From UBA60 sp964587885 (GTDB lineage Archaea > Thermoplasmatota > Poseidoniia > Poseidoniales > Poseidoniaceae): a DNA stretch of 64,000 nt. The DNA is taken from NCBI GenBank assembly GCA_964587885.1, contig CAZPME010000006.1, positions 17,067 to 81,066 on the forward strand, written 5' to 3'. A model generated the notes under the pieces. It saw only the letters and a list, made by a program, of their open reading frames with translations, did not search any database and was not told where the DNA came from. How positions within the stretch are numbered: the first letter of the stretch is position 1; each line of letters opens with the position of its first letter. A program made the translations under genes and the position numbers. Positions 1-9,285 of the stretch are shown here, in pieces.

Positions 1-1
1 T

Positions 2-505
2 GGACATCTCTCTGAGAGTTGGTTTGACTGGGATTCATTGACAAAGATTGCAAAGATGAAACCGAATATTTATTTTGAAATTATTGGTCATTCTGAGCCA
101 AATAATCTTCAAATTCCCGATAATATGGTATTACTTGGGCCAAAAACTCATGCTGAAATTAATAAGATAGCCTGTCAATGGAAGGTCGGCATAATTCCAT
201 TCAAGACTGGCCTACTTTCAGATGCCGTTGACCCGATCAAGATTTATGAATACTTAGCATTGGGATTACCCGTGGTCTCTTTCCGTATGCCTCAGATTCA
301 GGATTATCCTTATACTGTTACTGTTGAAACTGTGGAAGAATTCTGCGATGCATTAGACGAGGCAATTATCATTATGCCACAAGAACAGAAGATTAATCGT
401 TGGCTATCAGTGAACAGATGGGAAGACAGAGTTGACAGGTTCATTGCATTGTCACACACCCCTAATGTTGATGGTCTATTTTCCATGGAGGTGAGAAGTG
501 AATGA
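2..505 (+). CDS. Glycosyltransferase, GT4-like C-terminal part (cut by window edge)
   Basis: The frame is open from base 2, so the N-terminal half lies outside the window. An internal TTG at 38 could be read as a start but the sequence before it (GHLSESWFDWD) already looks like protein. The visible 167 residues form the nucleotide-sugar binding half of a GT-B fold enzyme. The segment DPIKIYEYLALGLPVVS matches the usual PxKxxEYLAxGxPVV signature that holds the sugar nucleotide in GT4 enzymes. The gene ends in GAATGA, overlapping the ATG of the next glycosyltransferase at 502 by four bases, so the two are probably co-transcribed. The role is likely in surface polysaccharide or protein glycosylation; donor and acceptor cannot be told. 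The DNA is clearly more AT-rich than the centre of the window, which is common for glycosylation islands. Confidence 0.75.
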   Translation, partial: GHLSESWFDWDSLTKIAKMKPNIYFEIIGHSEPNNLQIPDNMVLLGPKTHAEINKIACQWKVGIIPFKTGLLSDAVDPIKIYEYLALGLPVVSFRMPQIQDYPYTVTVETVEEFCDALDEAIIIMPQEQKINRWLSVNRWEDRVDRFIALSHTPNVDGLFSMEVRSE

Positions 506-1603
506 AGGTTCTTTTTCTCTATCGTTATGGTATTCTTGGTGGCGTATGTACTCAAATTTACCACCGTATGCGTCACATCTCAAATGAGTTTGAAGTGGAC
601 ATTCATTGTGGTTTTAGGTATGAATTGTCCAATGTTTCAAATATGCTCAGTCCATATGCTAAAGTACACTTTGGGGTTGATATTGATGAAGCAGTGAAAC
701 TATTGAATGAGAACAATTTTGATACTGTTATCATTATTGATTCGGAAGAATATCTTGAGGCTATACGTGTAGCAAATCACAACGCAACTGTTATCATAGA
801 AGTGCACACAAGCATTGAAAAGAATCTTGAATACCTTACCCGAATCAGGGAGAATGATATTCACAGTATCTCATTATCTTACTGAAAGAATCGAATCTTT
901 GAGATCTGCCAGCACATCAAAGTTGCCAATATCCCTATTCCCTAATGTGATAGATTGTGACTATTTTAGATTAATAAAAATGGAATATGTGGGGCCGCCA
1001 GTTATCCTTTGGGTAGGGAAAATTGATGATCATAAAGATTGGCGCATGCTCCTTAAAATTGTTAGCGGAGTGATGAAAGGACACGCAGATGTAGAGTGTT
1101 GGATTGTTGGTGGAGAAACATGCCCCTCTGGACTTGCACAGGAACTACTTTCAAGTGCTGAAAATCTAGGGATTATTCACCGTATAAAGTGGTTTGATAG
1201 GATTGAAAATGATAACATGTCGCAGATTTATTCTATGGCGGCAATGAGCGGGGGTTTCAATCTCGTAACAAGTCATTGCGAATCATTTGGAATGTCAGTT
1301 CTAGAGTCATTATTATCGAGATGTCCAGTAATATGCACCAATGTCGGAGCCCTATCAGAATTGGCCGAGGAAAGTGATTGGTTCAAAATGTATAATTTGG
1401 GTGATGCAGAGAAGGCTATCGAGATTGGGCTTTCAATGCTTGATGAATTTCCACCTTCACGAAACGGCAATCTGCGTAATAATCTCATTCAGAGATTCTC
1501 AAGTGAGAAACGATCCCCTGAATATTGGGAATTACTTGGAAAATTGACACAGGAAAACCTGCAGATTCGTCAGTCCTTTCATCAGTCTATTTCAATGGAT
1601 TGA
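502..1603 (+). pseudogene. Glycosyltransferase family 4-like, broken by a frameshift near 835-865
   Basis: Two overlapping frames together make one GT-B glycosyltransferase of about 366 residues. The first frame (502-885) starts MKVLFLYRYGILGGVCTQIY, with the glycine-rich N-terminal loop of GT4 enzymes, and runs to IEVHTSIEKNLEYL before reading into a stop at 883-885. The second frame (open from 815) continues with GRMIFTVSHYLTERIESL and holds the C-terminal domain, including CESFGMSVLESLLSRCPVI (the E-x7-E type nucleotide-sugar motif). Homologues run through this junction in one frame as far as I know the family. Either a one-base sequencing or assembly error or a real inactivating mutation is possible; the sequence alone cannot decide. 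It overlaps the preceding glycosyltransferase by four bases, so they form one operon. Confidence 0.7.
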
Positions 1604-1640
1604 ATACCCATCACGCATTGGCTACAAAGGGCTGAGCACT

Positions 1641-1679
1641 TGACTCACAGGGCTTGAGCAGTGACTACTCATTGAGTCA
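1641..1679. terminator. Inverted repeat between convergent genes
   Basis: The 7-base arms TGACTCA (1641-1647) and TGAGTCA (1673-1679) are perfect reverse complements with a 25-base loop. They lie between the end of the glycosyltransferase (1603) and the end of the esterase on the other strand (1680). A hairpin here could act in both directions, but no T-run follows it, and archaeal termination usually relies on T-runs. The function is a guess. Confidence 0.25.
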
Positions 1680-2699
1680 TTAGGCAAGCACTCGATAAAG
1701 GAAAGGAAGCGAGATATCCATCCGATAGTCGATACTGGAGTGAGTATCATCGAATTCTTCGTGAGTGTGCTCAATTTTCAATTCCTTCAAGCGGTCGCTT
1801 AATTGCCTCGTTCCAAAGTGGATATTATATTGGTCTCTGGCCCCGCAATCAATGAAAATTCCCTGCAATTTGCGCAGGTTGGCTTGCACGTCATCTCGCT
1901 CAACCATTACCACAGGGTCATGGGCTAACCATCGCTCCCATGCGGCTGAATCTAATTCGCAAGTTCTCATTTCAACAGGCAGTGAAACACCCTTTGGATT
2001 TTCTGGGTTTGGGTCGTAGGATGCCCCCATCGCTAACATCATCAAGTGGTGAAAATCTTCGCCCTTGACCTTGGTGCCGTCTTTGATATGATCGAGGAAT
2101 CCGGCATAGCCACCGTGCTTTTCCAAGGCGGCAACAGTCTTAGGAAAATCTCCAAGAAAAAGTCGATCCCAACCCATATCACCAGAATGCACTGCAATCG
2201 CTCCCCAAACATCAGCATGTAACATACCGTGTACAATCGCTCCATATCCACCACTTGACTTGCCGAAAACGCCGCGCTTGGCTGGGCTTCCACCAACTGG
2301 AAATGCCGCTTCAATTGCTGGTAGCATTTCATCGACAAGATAGGTGGCCCAATTTCCGGTAGCGATGCTATCGATGTATTGATTGCCACCCAGGCTGGTG
2401 AAGCAATCTGGGAAAGCGAGGGCGACCGGCCCCATCTTTCCTTGTGAGATTAGGCGTTCAAGCCGTTGTGGTAATCGTTCAGCAAAGGGTTTCCAGTTGA
2501 GGTGAGCGGGACCGCTGCCAGTAAAACCGACTAGGTCTACCAATAGAGGAAGGTCATTCATATTCTGCCAACCTTGGGGGAGATAAACGTCGACTGAACG
2601 CACATGGGGGTCACCACAGAGGTTTCCTTGCAGGGCTTGTGACTCAATGGATAGAGTGTGGATTTCACCGGTTAGGGGGGTAAACGGGTGTGAGGGCAT
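1680..2699 (-). CDS. Esterase D / antigen 85-type serine esterase (putative esterase family PF00756)
   Basis: A 339-residue alpha/beta-hydrolase-type esterase. The nucleophile elbow is GKSSGG (G-x-S-x-G, about residue 145), followed by the typical YGAIVHGMLHADVWGA helix. A C-terminal histidine candidate sits in FDDTHSSIDYR. The early segment VRSVDVYLPQGW is the usual first strand of the family. There is no signal peptide, so it probably acts in the cytoplasm on carboxylic esters or thioesters such as S-formylglutathione-like or acyl substrates; the true substrate is unknown. It is transcribed away from the M60 peptidase, sharing the 120-base region 2700-2819. Start is the ATG at 2699; no other in-frame start competes upstream. 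Confidence 0.75.
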   Translation of the reverse strand: MPSHPFTPLTGEIHTLSIESQALQGNLCGDPHVRSVDVYLPQGWQNMNDLPLLVDLVGFTGSGPAHLNWKPFAERLPQRLERLISQGKMGPVALAFPDCFTSLGGNQYIDSIATGNWATYLVDEMLPAIEAAFPVGGSPAKRGVFGKSSGGYGAIVHGMLHADVWGAIAVHSGDMGWDRLFLGDFPKTVAALEKHGGYAGFLDHIKDGTKVKGEDFHHLMMLAMGASYDPNPENPKGVSLPVEMRTCELDSAAWERWLAHDPVVMVERDDVQANLRKLQGIFIDCGARDQYNIHFGTRQLSDRLKELKIEHTHEEFDDTHSSIDYRMDISLPFLYRVLA

Positions 2700-2783
2700 G
2701 GCTGCGCCTAGGGCTATCCATCCATATTCATTGGCTCGAGGTTGAGTGCGAATACACCCTCAATCATTCACGAAAATGTTCCA

Positions 2784-2795
2784 TTTTAATTTATA
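2784..2795 (+). promoter_or_regulatory. TATA box for the M60 peptidase gene
   Basis: An AT-only run of twelve bases (TTTTAATTTATA) lies 25-36 bases before the ATG at 2820. That is the spacing expected between an archaeal TATA box and the transcription start, so the message is probably leaderless or nearly so. No Shine-Dalgarno sequence is visible before the ATG, which agrees with a leaderless transcript. Confidence 0.5.
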
Positions 2796-2819
2796 CGTTC
2801 AGCCCAATTCCCCTTTTGT

Positions 2820-5800
2820 ATGGCTGGTGGGACACGCTCCAATGCCATCATCGCCGTTTTATTGGCGGTAATGGTAACCAGTGGTTCATGGGTTGCCTTT
2901 CAAAAGTTGGCTGATTCGGCCGAAATTATCTGTATAGAGGGTGAGGAATTAATCGGCGGCGAGTGTATTGAGATTCCCGAATCAGGTGCTCATTTGGATG
3001 ACGGAGAGAACATTACCTCCGATGACTGTACATTATCGCAAGTATGGCGCGATGATACTTGCCAAACCATGTTGGCGCCGAGCAACCTCTCTTATGGTGA
3101 TAACGAATTTAGTTTCGTTTTTGGTCAAACTACGCATGACGTGATATCACCTTCGTTCTTAGGCGATGCACCGGATAATTGGGCGGCAACACCGAATCTT
3201 CCAGCCGGAATGACGTTGAGCAACTCAACCGGAGAAATAATTGGCCAACCGGGCGTGATGACAGCACAAAATTACACCATCATCGCTTCAAATAATGTTG
3301 GCTCAACCAGTGTACAAATCAGTATTGCAGGCTTACCTATGTCACCGATTTTTCAACTTGCTCATCCCTCAATATTGTTGATTCTCGGGATAGAAGTGGA
3401 TTTGGAACCCCCATCAATTCACGCGGGCAATATCGATACGTGGTCGGTTAACCCTCCACTCCCTGCAGGTCTAACATTGGGTAATGATGGCGGAATCGAT
3501 GGGGTGGCGAGTGAAATGGGTGCAACCTCTCACACAATAACTGGTGAAAACGCCGGTGGATTATGGTCTCAAAACTTGACGATAACAATCGTCGAAGCTC
3601 CCCCTTCGGGAATCTATTATTCCGGTAACCCCTTTGTTTTACGCCTTGGAAATGACATAATGCTTGAGTCTGGAGTTTCAAGCGGTGGTCAGCCAGTATC
3701 TTGGGAGATAATGCCACCTCTTCCTAGCGGCCTATCTATCAATTCTACAAGCGGGAATATTACAGGGGTTCCATTGAATTTGTCACCAGAAACTATTCAT
3801 GTTGTTTGGGCCAATAATAGTGGCGGGAGTAACTCCACCACCCTAACATTGACAGTCATAGATTTGCGCCCGAAGCAATTAGACTTTGATGGTAATTATC
3901 TCGACCTCGCTTTGTTGGTAGAACAAGTAAACATCACTCCTACATTTACGGGCGGATCACCGATTTCTTGGGAAGTTGAGCCAGCCTTACCAAATGGACT
4001 AGAATTAAATTCCTCAACTGGCCGAATTAGTGGCGCAGCAACCGAGTTATGGGCATGGACTAACCATACTGTATGGGCCAATAATAGCGGAGGAGTTGGG
4101 ATGACAATTTTGCACATTCAAGTTGTTGATTTGACTCCAACAAATATCACTTGGAATGGTACAATTCACACCTTGGAAGCCAATGTTTCAGTTCGCATTA
4201 ACGCGACAAATTCAGGACCTAGTATCGAGAGTTGGGAAATTTCCCCTCCTCTTCCAGTCGGGCTTGCAATGTCTGGAGATAATGGCAGTATCAGTGGGAC
4301 GCCGACCCAGCGCTCGGGCTGGACGACATACCAAATTTGGGCCAACAATTCCGGCGGGTCGTATTCCGCGAATTTGACTATGGCAGTACATGACCTTGAT
4401 GCCGATTGGTCGGATATTACGGCTGGAGTTTCTTCAATTGATTACGGCAGTTCTTGGCCTTCACTCATCATTCCTTTTGGCGATTGGTCTTTTCCCATTG
4501 GACTTGATTGGGATGACCGGCCGATTATCTCTGCTGGGCATGTCGGGATGGGAAAAATCGTTGGTTATGGTCATGAAACCATGGTTAAACGCACCAGTGG
4601 CGATGAAGGCACTCTGTCGATGAATGCCTTACAATGGGTTTGTGGGGATGGCACTAATGTGGCATTAGCAAGCGATTTCAATAGTTGGGAAACCGAACTT
4701 GAAGCCGAGGGCTATTCTGTGGTTACCAGCGCCACCCCCGATGATTTAGTGGGTATGGATTGCTTCGTTGGCGAGTTTTGGAATGGTTGGAGTGAGAGCC
4801 AAGACCGCAAGGTTGAGCAGTTCATGCAAGGTGGTGGAGGAGTAATTCTCGGTGGCCACGCGTGGTATTGGTCATACAGCAATTCCGATGCTGCACATAA
4901 TTATCCAGGCAACCAAATTTCACGAATTAGCGGTTTAATGGTTTCAACATCATCGGGATCTTCCTCGATGAGTTTCCCCTCCACCCCGCACAATAGTCTG
5001 CATCAATTACGCCCTGCCTTGAAGGCGATATCAGCCCATATGACGGCCGGGCCACTCCTCAATCAGGCAGATTCAAGCATTGCAGCAGGAGCAGTCAGTC
5101 GTTCAGTCTCCGCATTACCATTTGATTTCACAGATTTTTGGACGCAAGTGCGAGCGATGTCAAATGAGAGCGGATGGATTCACATCAATTCCAGCCACAC
5201 TTACACACTCGGTGCTGACGCAGTCGATGATTTAGTGCTAAATATTCAGGAGAAATTGATGCTTGGTCTACCCGCTGATGAATTGCTTGCCCATCCTTCT
5301 AGTATTGATTTCCCTGGTGAGACGCCCCCTAATTCCCCGAGGGTCAATACCACGGTAACAGTCAACGGCAGTTTCGTAGGTCTACCAAGTCAATTTGGTT
5401 ACGCAAATGCTGGTGCGCACGGGAGGATGAGTACAGGGTTATTCGCGGCAGCGGGCGAAGTCGTCAACGTTAGTTTACCAGCTGAATTAATCGATCAAGG
5501 CGCGTACATTTTGGTTGGAGCACATTCCGATTCTCTATGGTCAAAAACCACATTGTCTCGTCATCCAAAGGTGGTACGCTGGTGGCCGGTCGACAATACA
5601 AGTATGCAGGTAGGCAATTCCTTCGGGGGGCCAATCTATGTTGCTTTCTCAAAGGGTAGTAGTTTTGGAGAAGTCGAAGTGATGTTTGAAAATGCGGTCG
5701 AGATGCCATATTACGTGCATGGAGAAACCAATATTTCCGATTGGCAATCTACTGTGCGAAATCATCCAGCCCCTATCGCTGAATTAGCATCAGGATATTT

Positions 5801-6842
5801 CATCCTTACAGTTCCAAGCAAAGACATTCGTAATCTCGACGACCCTGATTATGCGATGGATTTCTGGGACGAGGCCCTACAAATGGAACATAATCTGTCG
5901 GGGTATACTCCGTGGCCTCGGATTGAGCGAGCGGTTTTCGATGTTCAAATCAGTGCTGGATGGATGCATTCCGGATATCCTTTCATGGCGCATCACGCAA
6001 GCGTTAGTGGCGTGGTTAATGGTAGTAAGATGTACCAAGATGGGGATTGGGGTATGTTCCATGAGTTAGGCCATAATCACCAGTGGATGTCTTCAACCTT
6101 GCCAGGTACTACCGAGACAACATGTAACCTTTATTCGGTCAAATTGATGACCGATTTGGTCGGTAAAGATCTAAGGGAAGGACATGGGTCAATCAATACT
6201 GCATCTGCTAAGAACCGAGTTGAGAATTATTTCAATAATGGTGCTAATATGAGTTCTTGGTCGGTATGGACGGCGTTAGAGACCTATTTACAAATCTACG
6301 AAACCTTTGGCTGGGAGCCAATTACAGCCGCCTATCAAGAGTATTACTACAATTACACCACCCAGCCTAGCGGTGATACCGATGAGTTCAATCAGTGGGC
6401 GAAGCAAATTTCCATTAATACCGGGATGAATCTCGTACCTTTCCTTTCTGCATGGGGCTTCCCCCTTACCCAATCCACCTTTGATTCGGTTGGACATTTA
6501 CCGGTGTGGACTACTGACCCATTGCGAGGTTGGGTACATGATTACGACCCAATTCTATCCGATTTAATCGATACCAATGTGACATCATCTAGCGCCGATC
6601 TTAATTTTGAGGTCTATGATAATGGCACCGATGTAAACTTGACCGTGTGTTGGGGATTAGCCGATGGTGGTAACATTACTACAATGTGGGACAATTGTCA
6701 AGGCCTTGGTATTTCCAGTGTTGGAGGGAAATCTTATTCTGTCAGTGGATTGATTAGTGGCCAGACTTATCATTGGCGAGCCATGGGTGAAAACGACAAT
6801 GGCCAAACTTGGACACCCGCGGCAATTTTTACAACTAGTTGA
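2820..6842 (+). CDS. Secreted M60-type (enhancin-like) metallopeptidase with Ig-like repeats
   Basis: A 1340-residue secreted protein. Residues about 8-28 form a signal peptide or anchor (AIIAVLLAVMVTSGSWVAF). Residues about 85-530 hold five Ig-like repeats of the He_PIG type, each with a PPLPxGLxLxxxxGxIxG core (for example PPLPAGLTLGNDGGIDG). A ThuA/glutamine-amidotransferase-like region follows (about 530-820), and then the catalytic domain with the zinc motif HELGHNHQW at residues 1081-1089, which is the M60 HExxH with its characteristic NHQW extension. A FnIII-like tail closes the protein. M60 enzymes (enhancin, mucin-degrading peptidases of gut bacteria) cleave glycoproteins, so this enzyme probably works at the cell surface or outside the cell on glycosylated protein. 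No C-terminal membrane helix is seen, so anchoring would depend on the N-terminal segment. Confidence 0.8.
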   Translation: MAGGTRSNAIIAVLLAVMVTSGSWVAFQKLADSAEIICIEGEELIGGECIEIPESGAHLDDGENITSDDCTLSQVWRDDTCQTMLAPSNLSYGDNEFSFVFGQTTHDVISPSFLGDAPDNWAATPNLPAGMTLSNSTGEIIGQPGVMTAQNYTIIASNNVGSTSVQISIAGLPMSPIFQLAHPSILLILGIEVDLEPPSIHAGNIDTWSVNPPLPAGLTLGNDGGIDGVASEMGATSHTITGENAGGLWSQNLTITIVEAPPSGIYYSGNPFVLRLGNDIMLESGVSSGGQPVSWEIMPPLPSGLSINSTSGNITGVPLNLSPETIHVVWANNSGGSNSTTLTLTVIDLRPKQLDFDGNYLDLALLVEQVNITPTFTGGSPISWEVEPALPNGLELNSSTGRISGAATELWAWTNHTVWANNSGGVGMTILHIQVVDLTPTNITWNGTIHTLEANVSVRINATNSGPSIESWEISPPLPVGLAMSGDNGSISGTPTQRSGWTTYQIWANNSGGSYSANLTMAVHDLDADWSDITAGVSSIDYGSSWPSLIIPFGDWSFPIGLDWDDRPIISAGHVGMGKIVGYGHETMVKRTSGDEGTLSMNALQWVCGDGTNVALASDFNSWETELEAEGYSVVTSATPDDLVGMDCFVGEFWNGWSESQDRKVEQFMQGGGGVILGGHAWYWSYSNSDAAHNYPGNQISRISGLMVSTSSGSSSMSFPSTPHNSLHQLRPALKAISAHMTAGPLLNQADSSIAAGAVSRSVSALPFDFTDFWTQVRAMSNESGWIHINSSHTYTLGADAVDDLVLNIQEKLMLGLPADELLAHPSSIDFPGETPPNSPRVNTTVTVNGSFVGLPSQFGYANAGAHGRMSTGLFAAAGEVVNVSLPAELIDQGAYILVGAHSDSLWSKTTLSRHPKVVRWWPVDNTSMQVGNSFGGPIYVAFSKGSSFGEVEVMFENAVEMPYYVHGETNISDWQSTVRNHPAPIAELASGYFILTVPSKDIRNLDDPDYAMDFWDEALQMEHNLSGYTPWPRIERAVFDVQISAGWMHSGYPFMAHHASVSGVVNGSKMYQDGDWGMFHELGHNHQWMSSTLPGTTETTCNLYSVKLMTDLVGKDLREGHGSINTASAKNRVENYFNNGANMSSWSVWTALETYLQIYETFGWEPITAAYQEYYYNYTTQPSGDTDEFNQWAKQISINTGMNLVPFLSAWGFPLTQSTFDSVGHLPVWTTDPLRGWVHDYDPILSDLIDTNVTSSSADLNFEVYDNGTDVNLTVCWGLADGGNITTMWDNCQGLGISSVGGKSYSVSGLISGQTYHWRAMGENDNGQTWTPAAIFTTS

Positions 6843-7110
6843 ATTTCCAATTTGGTAATTTTTAGCCCTACAACCAATGTTATTGATTCAAAAAATTCGT
6901 TAATATTGCCCGCATTGATTTTCACCTTGTAGTTTTGCAATTCGGAGAGTTATTGAAATTGTTAGAAAATGCTCCTTCGGAAGTGCCTTTGCCGCGCAAA
7001 TGATGGCGGGCAGCACATCACTTTTCCACCGGAAACCAAGGGGTATTGCGAATACCGTCGCGTAGGTTATAGAGCCCCATTGATGAGGGGTTATTCCGGC
7101 GAGTGAATTC
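6843..7110. other. 268-base intergenic region before mcm: AT-rich tract, ORB-like site and small hairpin
   Basis: The left half (about 6841-6960) is AT-rich, with runs such as AAAAAATTCGTTAATATT. The right half holds the ORB-like sequence at 7024-7044 and, directly after it, a 6-base-pair hairpin GGTATT-GCG-AATACC at 7042-7056. Short open frames on the minus strand here have no recognisable content. The region could be an mcm promoter, an origin, or both. Confidence 0.5.
7024..7044 (+). promoter_or_regulatory. Origin-recognition-box-like (ORB / mini-ORB) sequence
   Basis: Bases 7025-7044 read TCCACCGGAAACCAAGGGGT. Against the archaeal ORB core as I remember it (TTCCAGTGGAAACGAAGGGGT), the 21-base site differs at three positions only, and it keeps both the TTCCA..GGAA dyad and the downstream G-run that Orc1/Cdc6 contacts. 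An AT-rich tract lies immediately upstream. Only a single copy was found in the intergenic region; real origins usually have several. The match is by eye and from memory. Confidence 0.45.
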
Positions 7111-9285
7111 ATGGTCTTACAATTTGATATGGGAGCGCGTTGGCGCGGCTTTCTCGAAGAGGTTTGTCACGAGGCCATCACCACTTTGGCTCACGAGTGG
7201 CCTAAGGCTCAAAGCCTTGAGGTACGCTATGGTGATTTGCAGGCGTATGACCCCGATTTTGCCGCATCAATTCTTCAATCTAGAGATCCATTCAAGGAAG
7301 CGAATGAGGTTTTGCAATCATTGATGCAGGCGTTAGGGGCAGAAGTTGAAGCGACAGTCAGTTTGATTGAATTACCGCGCGACCACACTTACAGTCTGCG
7401 CGAAATACGCAACAAGCATATTGACCCATTAATCGCAATTGAAGGAGTTGTTTCTAAGATTACTTCGGTTAGGCCAATGATTACAAATGCTATATTTTTG
7501 TGCAAATGTGGTCATGAAACCTATATCCAACAAGATGACGAAACCCGACTTACAACTCCGGTGATTTGTGAGGAGCATGAAGGTGGTTGTGGCCGAGAAG
7601 CACGTAGCACACGATTCAAAATTCTCCATACCGAATCAACACACTTGGACACCCAATCAATTGAGATTCAAGAGTTGCCGGAGAAGGTCAAATCAGGGCA
7701 AGCGCCAGAGATAATGCGTTGTTTGTTCCAAGGTTTCCTAGCCGGTGTCCTTTCTCCTGGCAATCGTGTTGTGCTGAATGGCAATCTTCACCGCCGTGCG
7801 CAACGAAAGGGTGGTAAAGACACCCCTGTCTTTGATTTAGTTTTCAAATGCCATTCGCTTGAGCGTAAGAATATCCCCCTGGAAGAGGTCGAGGTCAATG
7901 ACGAAGAAAAAGAAATCATTCTAAACTACAGTAAGCGGGATGATTTGGATAACCTTTTATCCCGTTCAATAGCCCCATCGATTTTTGGATATTTACAGAT
8001 AAAGCGCTCTTTGGTATTGCAATTATTTGGTGGCGTTACTCGCATCAATTCTGATAGTACTAGGGCGCGCGGTGATATCCATATATTGCTGATGGGTGAT
8101 CCGGGAGTGGCCAAATCGCAATTACTCAATTACATGGTCTCATTGGCACCGCGTGGACAATTTGCTAGCGGCATGAGCTCTTCGGGAGCCGGATTAACTG
8201 CAGCCGCAGTCCAACACCCTGATGGTGGTTGGACGGTTGAAGCCGGCGCACTTCCATTGGCCGACATGGGATTGGCAGCGGTTGACGAATTCGACAAGAT
8301 GGGTGAGCAAGACCGCAGTTCAATGCACGAAGCAATGGAACAACAGAAAATATCGATTCACAAAGCCACAGTCCACACGACGATGCGAACTCGATGTGCA
8401 ATTTTGGCTGCAGCCAATCCAGTCGATGGTAAATTTATTCCGCCAGAATTGGACAAAAAAATGCGCCCATATACTCAACAAATAACTTTGGCTAAACCAC
8501 TCCTTACCCGATTTGATTGTATTTGGACCATGCTTGACCGACCTGAAAAGGAAGGTGACCGACGAATTGGGTCGCACATCGCTTCATATCGCCAAGCGGG
8601 AACCCCCGAATGGCTTATCGATGAAGGTATTGAGTCGATGCCTTCTTCTAGCGATGCGGCCCGTGGAACTGTAGATGGTTCAGAAATAATTGAGCCCGAA
8701 ATTTTCCAAAAGTATGTTGCTTATGCTAAGAAAAATTGCCATCCTAAAGTCACCGATACGGCCCGCGAGAAAATCGTTGAATATTATGTTCAAGCCCGAT
8801 TGCAAGGTGGAGGCATCAATGAATCTGGAAGCACATATACAGATGGTGAAAAAGTCGGTATGGAGGCCAAAGAAGACTCATTATCAAGTGTACCAATATC
8901 GGCTCGCTCAATTGAATCATTGATTCGTTTAGCCGAAGCCCGTGCTCGTACCCGTTTATCTAATGAAGCAACCATTGAAGATGCTCAAATGGCGATTGCC
9001 ACATTTGATACATGGCGTTATGAATTGATGGGAGATAATTACGATGAGACCTCTATGGTCTCTGGTAAGACCACTACCAAACGAAATATTGAGCACAATG
9101 TTTTGTCCTTTATTGTCCAGAGATATAATCAAACAGATAGTGCGGTTGAATTGCATGAAATCCTTACTGCGATGGAAAAGTTCCGCATTTCACAGGAACA
9201 AGTTGAGGATATTTTGGATGTTTTGTGCAATAATGGTACTCTGTTTAGGCCAGCCTCTAATCGTAATGAATACCAACCTGTTTGA
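7111..9285 (+). CDS. mcm: Replicative DNA helicase MCM
   Basis: A 724-residue archaeal MCM, which as a homohexamer unwinds DNA ahead of the replication fork. The N-terminal DNA-binding part carries a zinc site (CKCG near residue 131, then CEEHEGGC near 153). The AAA+ core has Walker A GDPGVAKSQLL (about residue 329), Walker B LAAVDEFDKM (about 390) and an arginine-finger segment LLTRFDCIW (about 467). A C-terminal winged-helix-like region ends the protein (YNQTDSAVELHEIL onward). Length is in the normal range and no intein is present. Start is the ATG at 7111. The stop overlaps the start region of gatE (TTGATGA), so the two are translated from one message. An ORB-like site lies 67 bases upstream. 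Confidence 0.97.
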   Translation: MVLQFDMGARWRGFLEEVCHEAITTLAHEWPKAQSLEVRYGDLQAYDPDFAASILQSRDPFKEANEVLQSLMQALGAEVEATVSLIELPRDHTYSLREIRNKHIDPLIAIEGVVSKITSVRPMITNAIFLCKCGHETYIQQDDETRLTTPVICEEHEGGCGREARSTRFKILHTESTHLDTQSIEIQELPEKVKSGQAPEIMRCLFQGFLAGVLSPGNRVVLNGNLHRRAQRKGGKDTPVFDLVFKCHSLERKNIPLEEVEVNDEEKEIILNYSKRDDLDNLLSRSIAPSIFGYLQIKRSLVLQLFGGVTRINSDSTRARGDIHILLMGDPGVAKSQLLNYMVSLAPRGQFASGMSSSGAGLTAAAVQHPDGGWTVEAGALPLADMGLAAVDEFDKMGEQDRSSMHEAMEQQKISIHKATVHTTMRTRCAILAAANPVDGKFIPPELDKKMRPYTQQITLAKPLLTRFDCIWTMLDRPEKEGDRRIGSHIASYRQAGTPEWLIDEGIESMPSSSDAARGTVDGSEIIEPEIFQKYVAYAKKNCHPKVTDTAREKIVEYYVQARLQGGGINESGSTYTDGEKVGMEAKEDSLSSVPISARSIESLIRLAEARARTRLSNEATIEDAQMAIATFDTWRYELMGDNYDETSMVSGKTTTKRNIEHNVLSFIVQRYNQTDSAVELHEILTAMEKFRISQEQVEDILDVLCNNGTLFRPASNRNEYQPV

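Noticed and set aside
6900..7112. 70-codon minus-strand frame upstream of mcm
   Set aside because: It overlaps the ORB-like region and the mcm start, and shows no conserved-looking feature.
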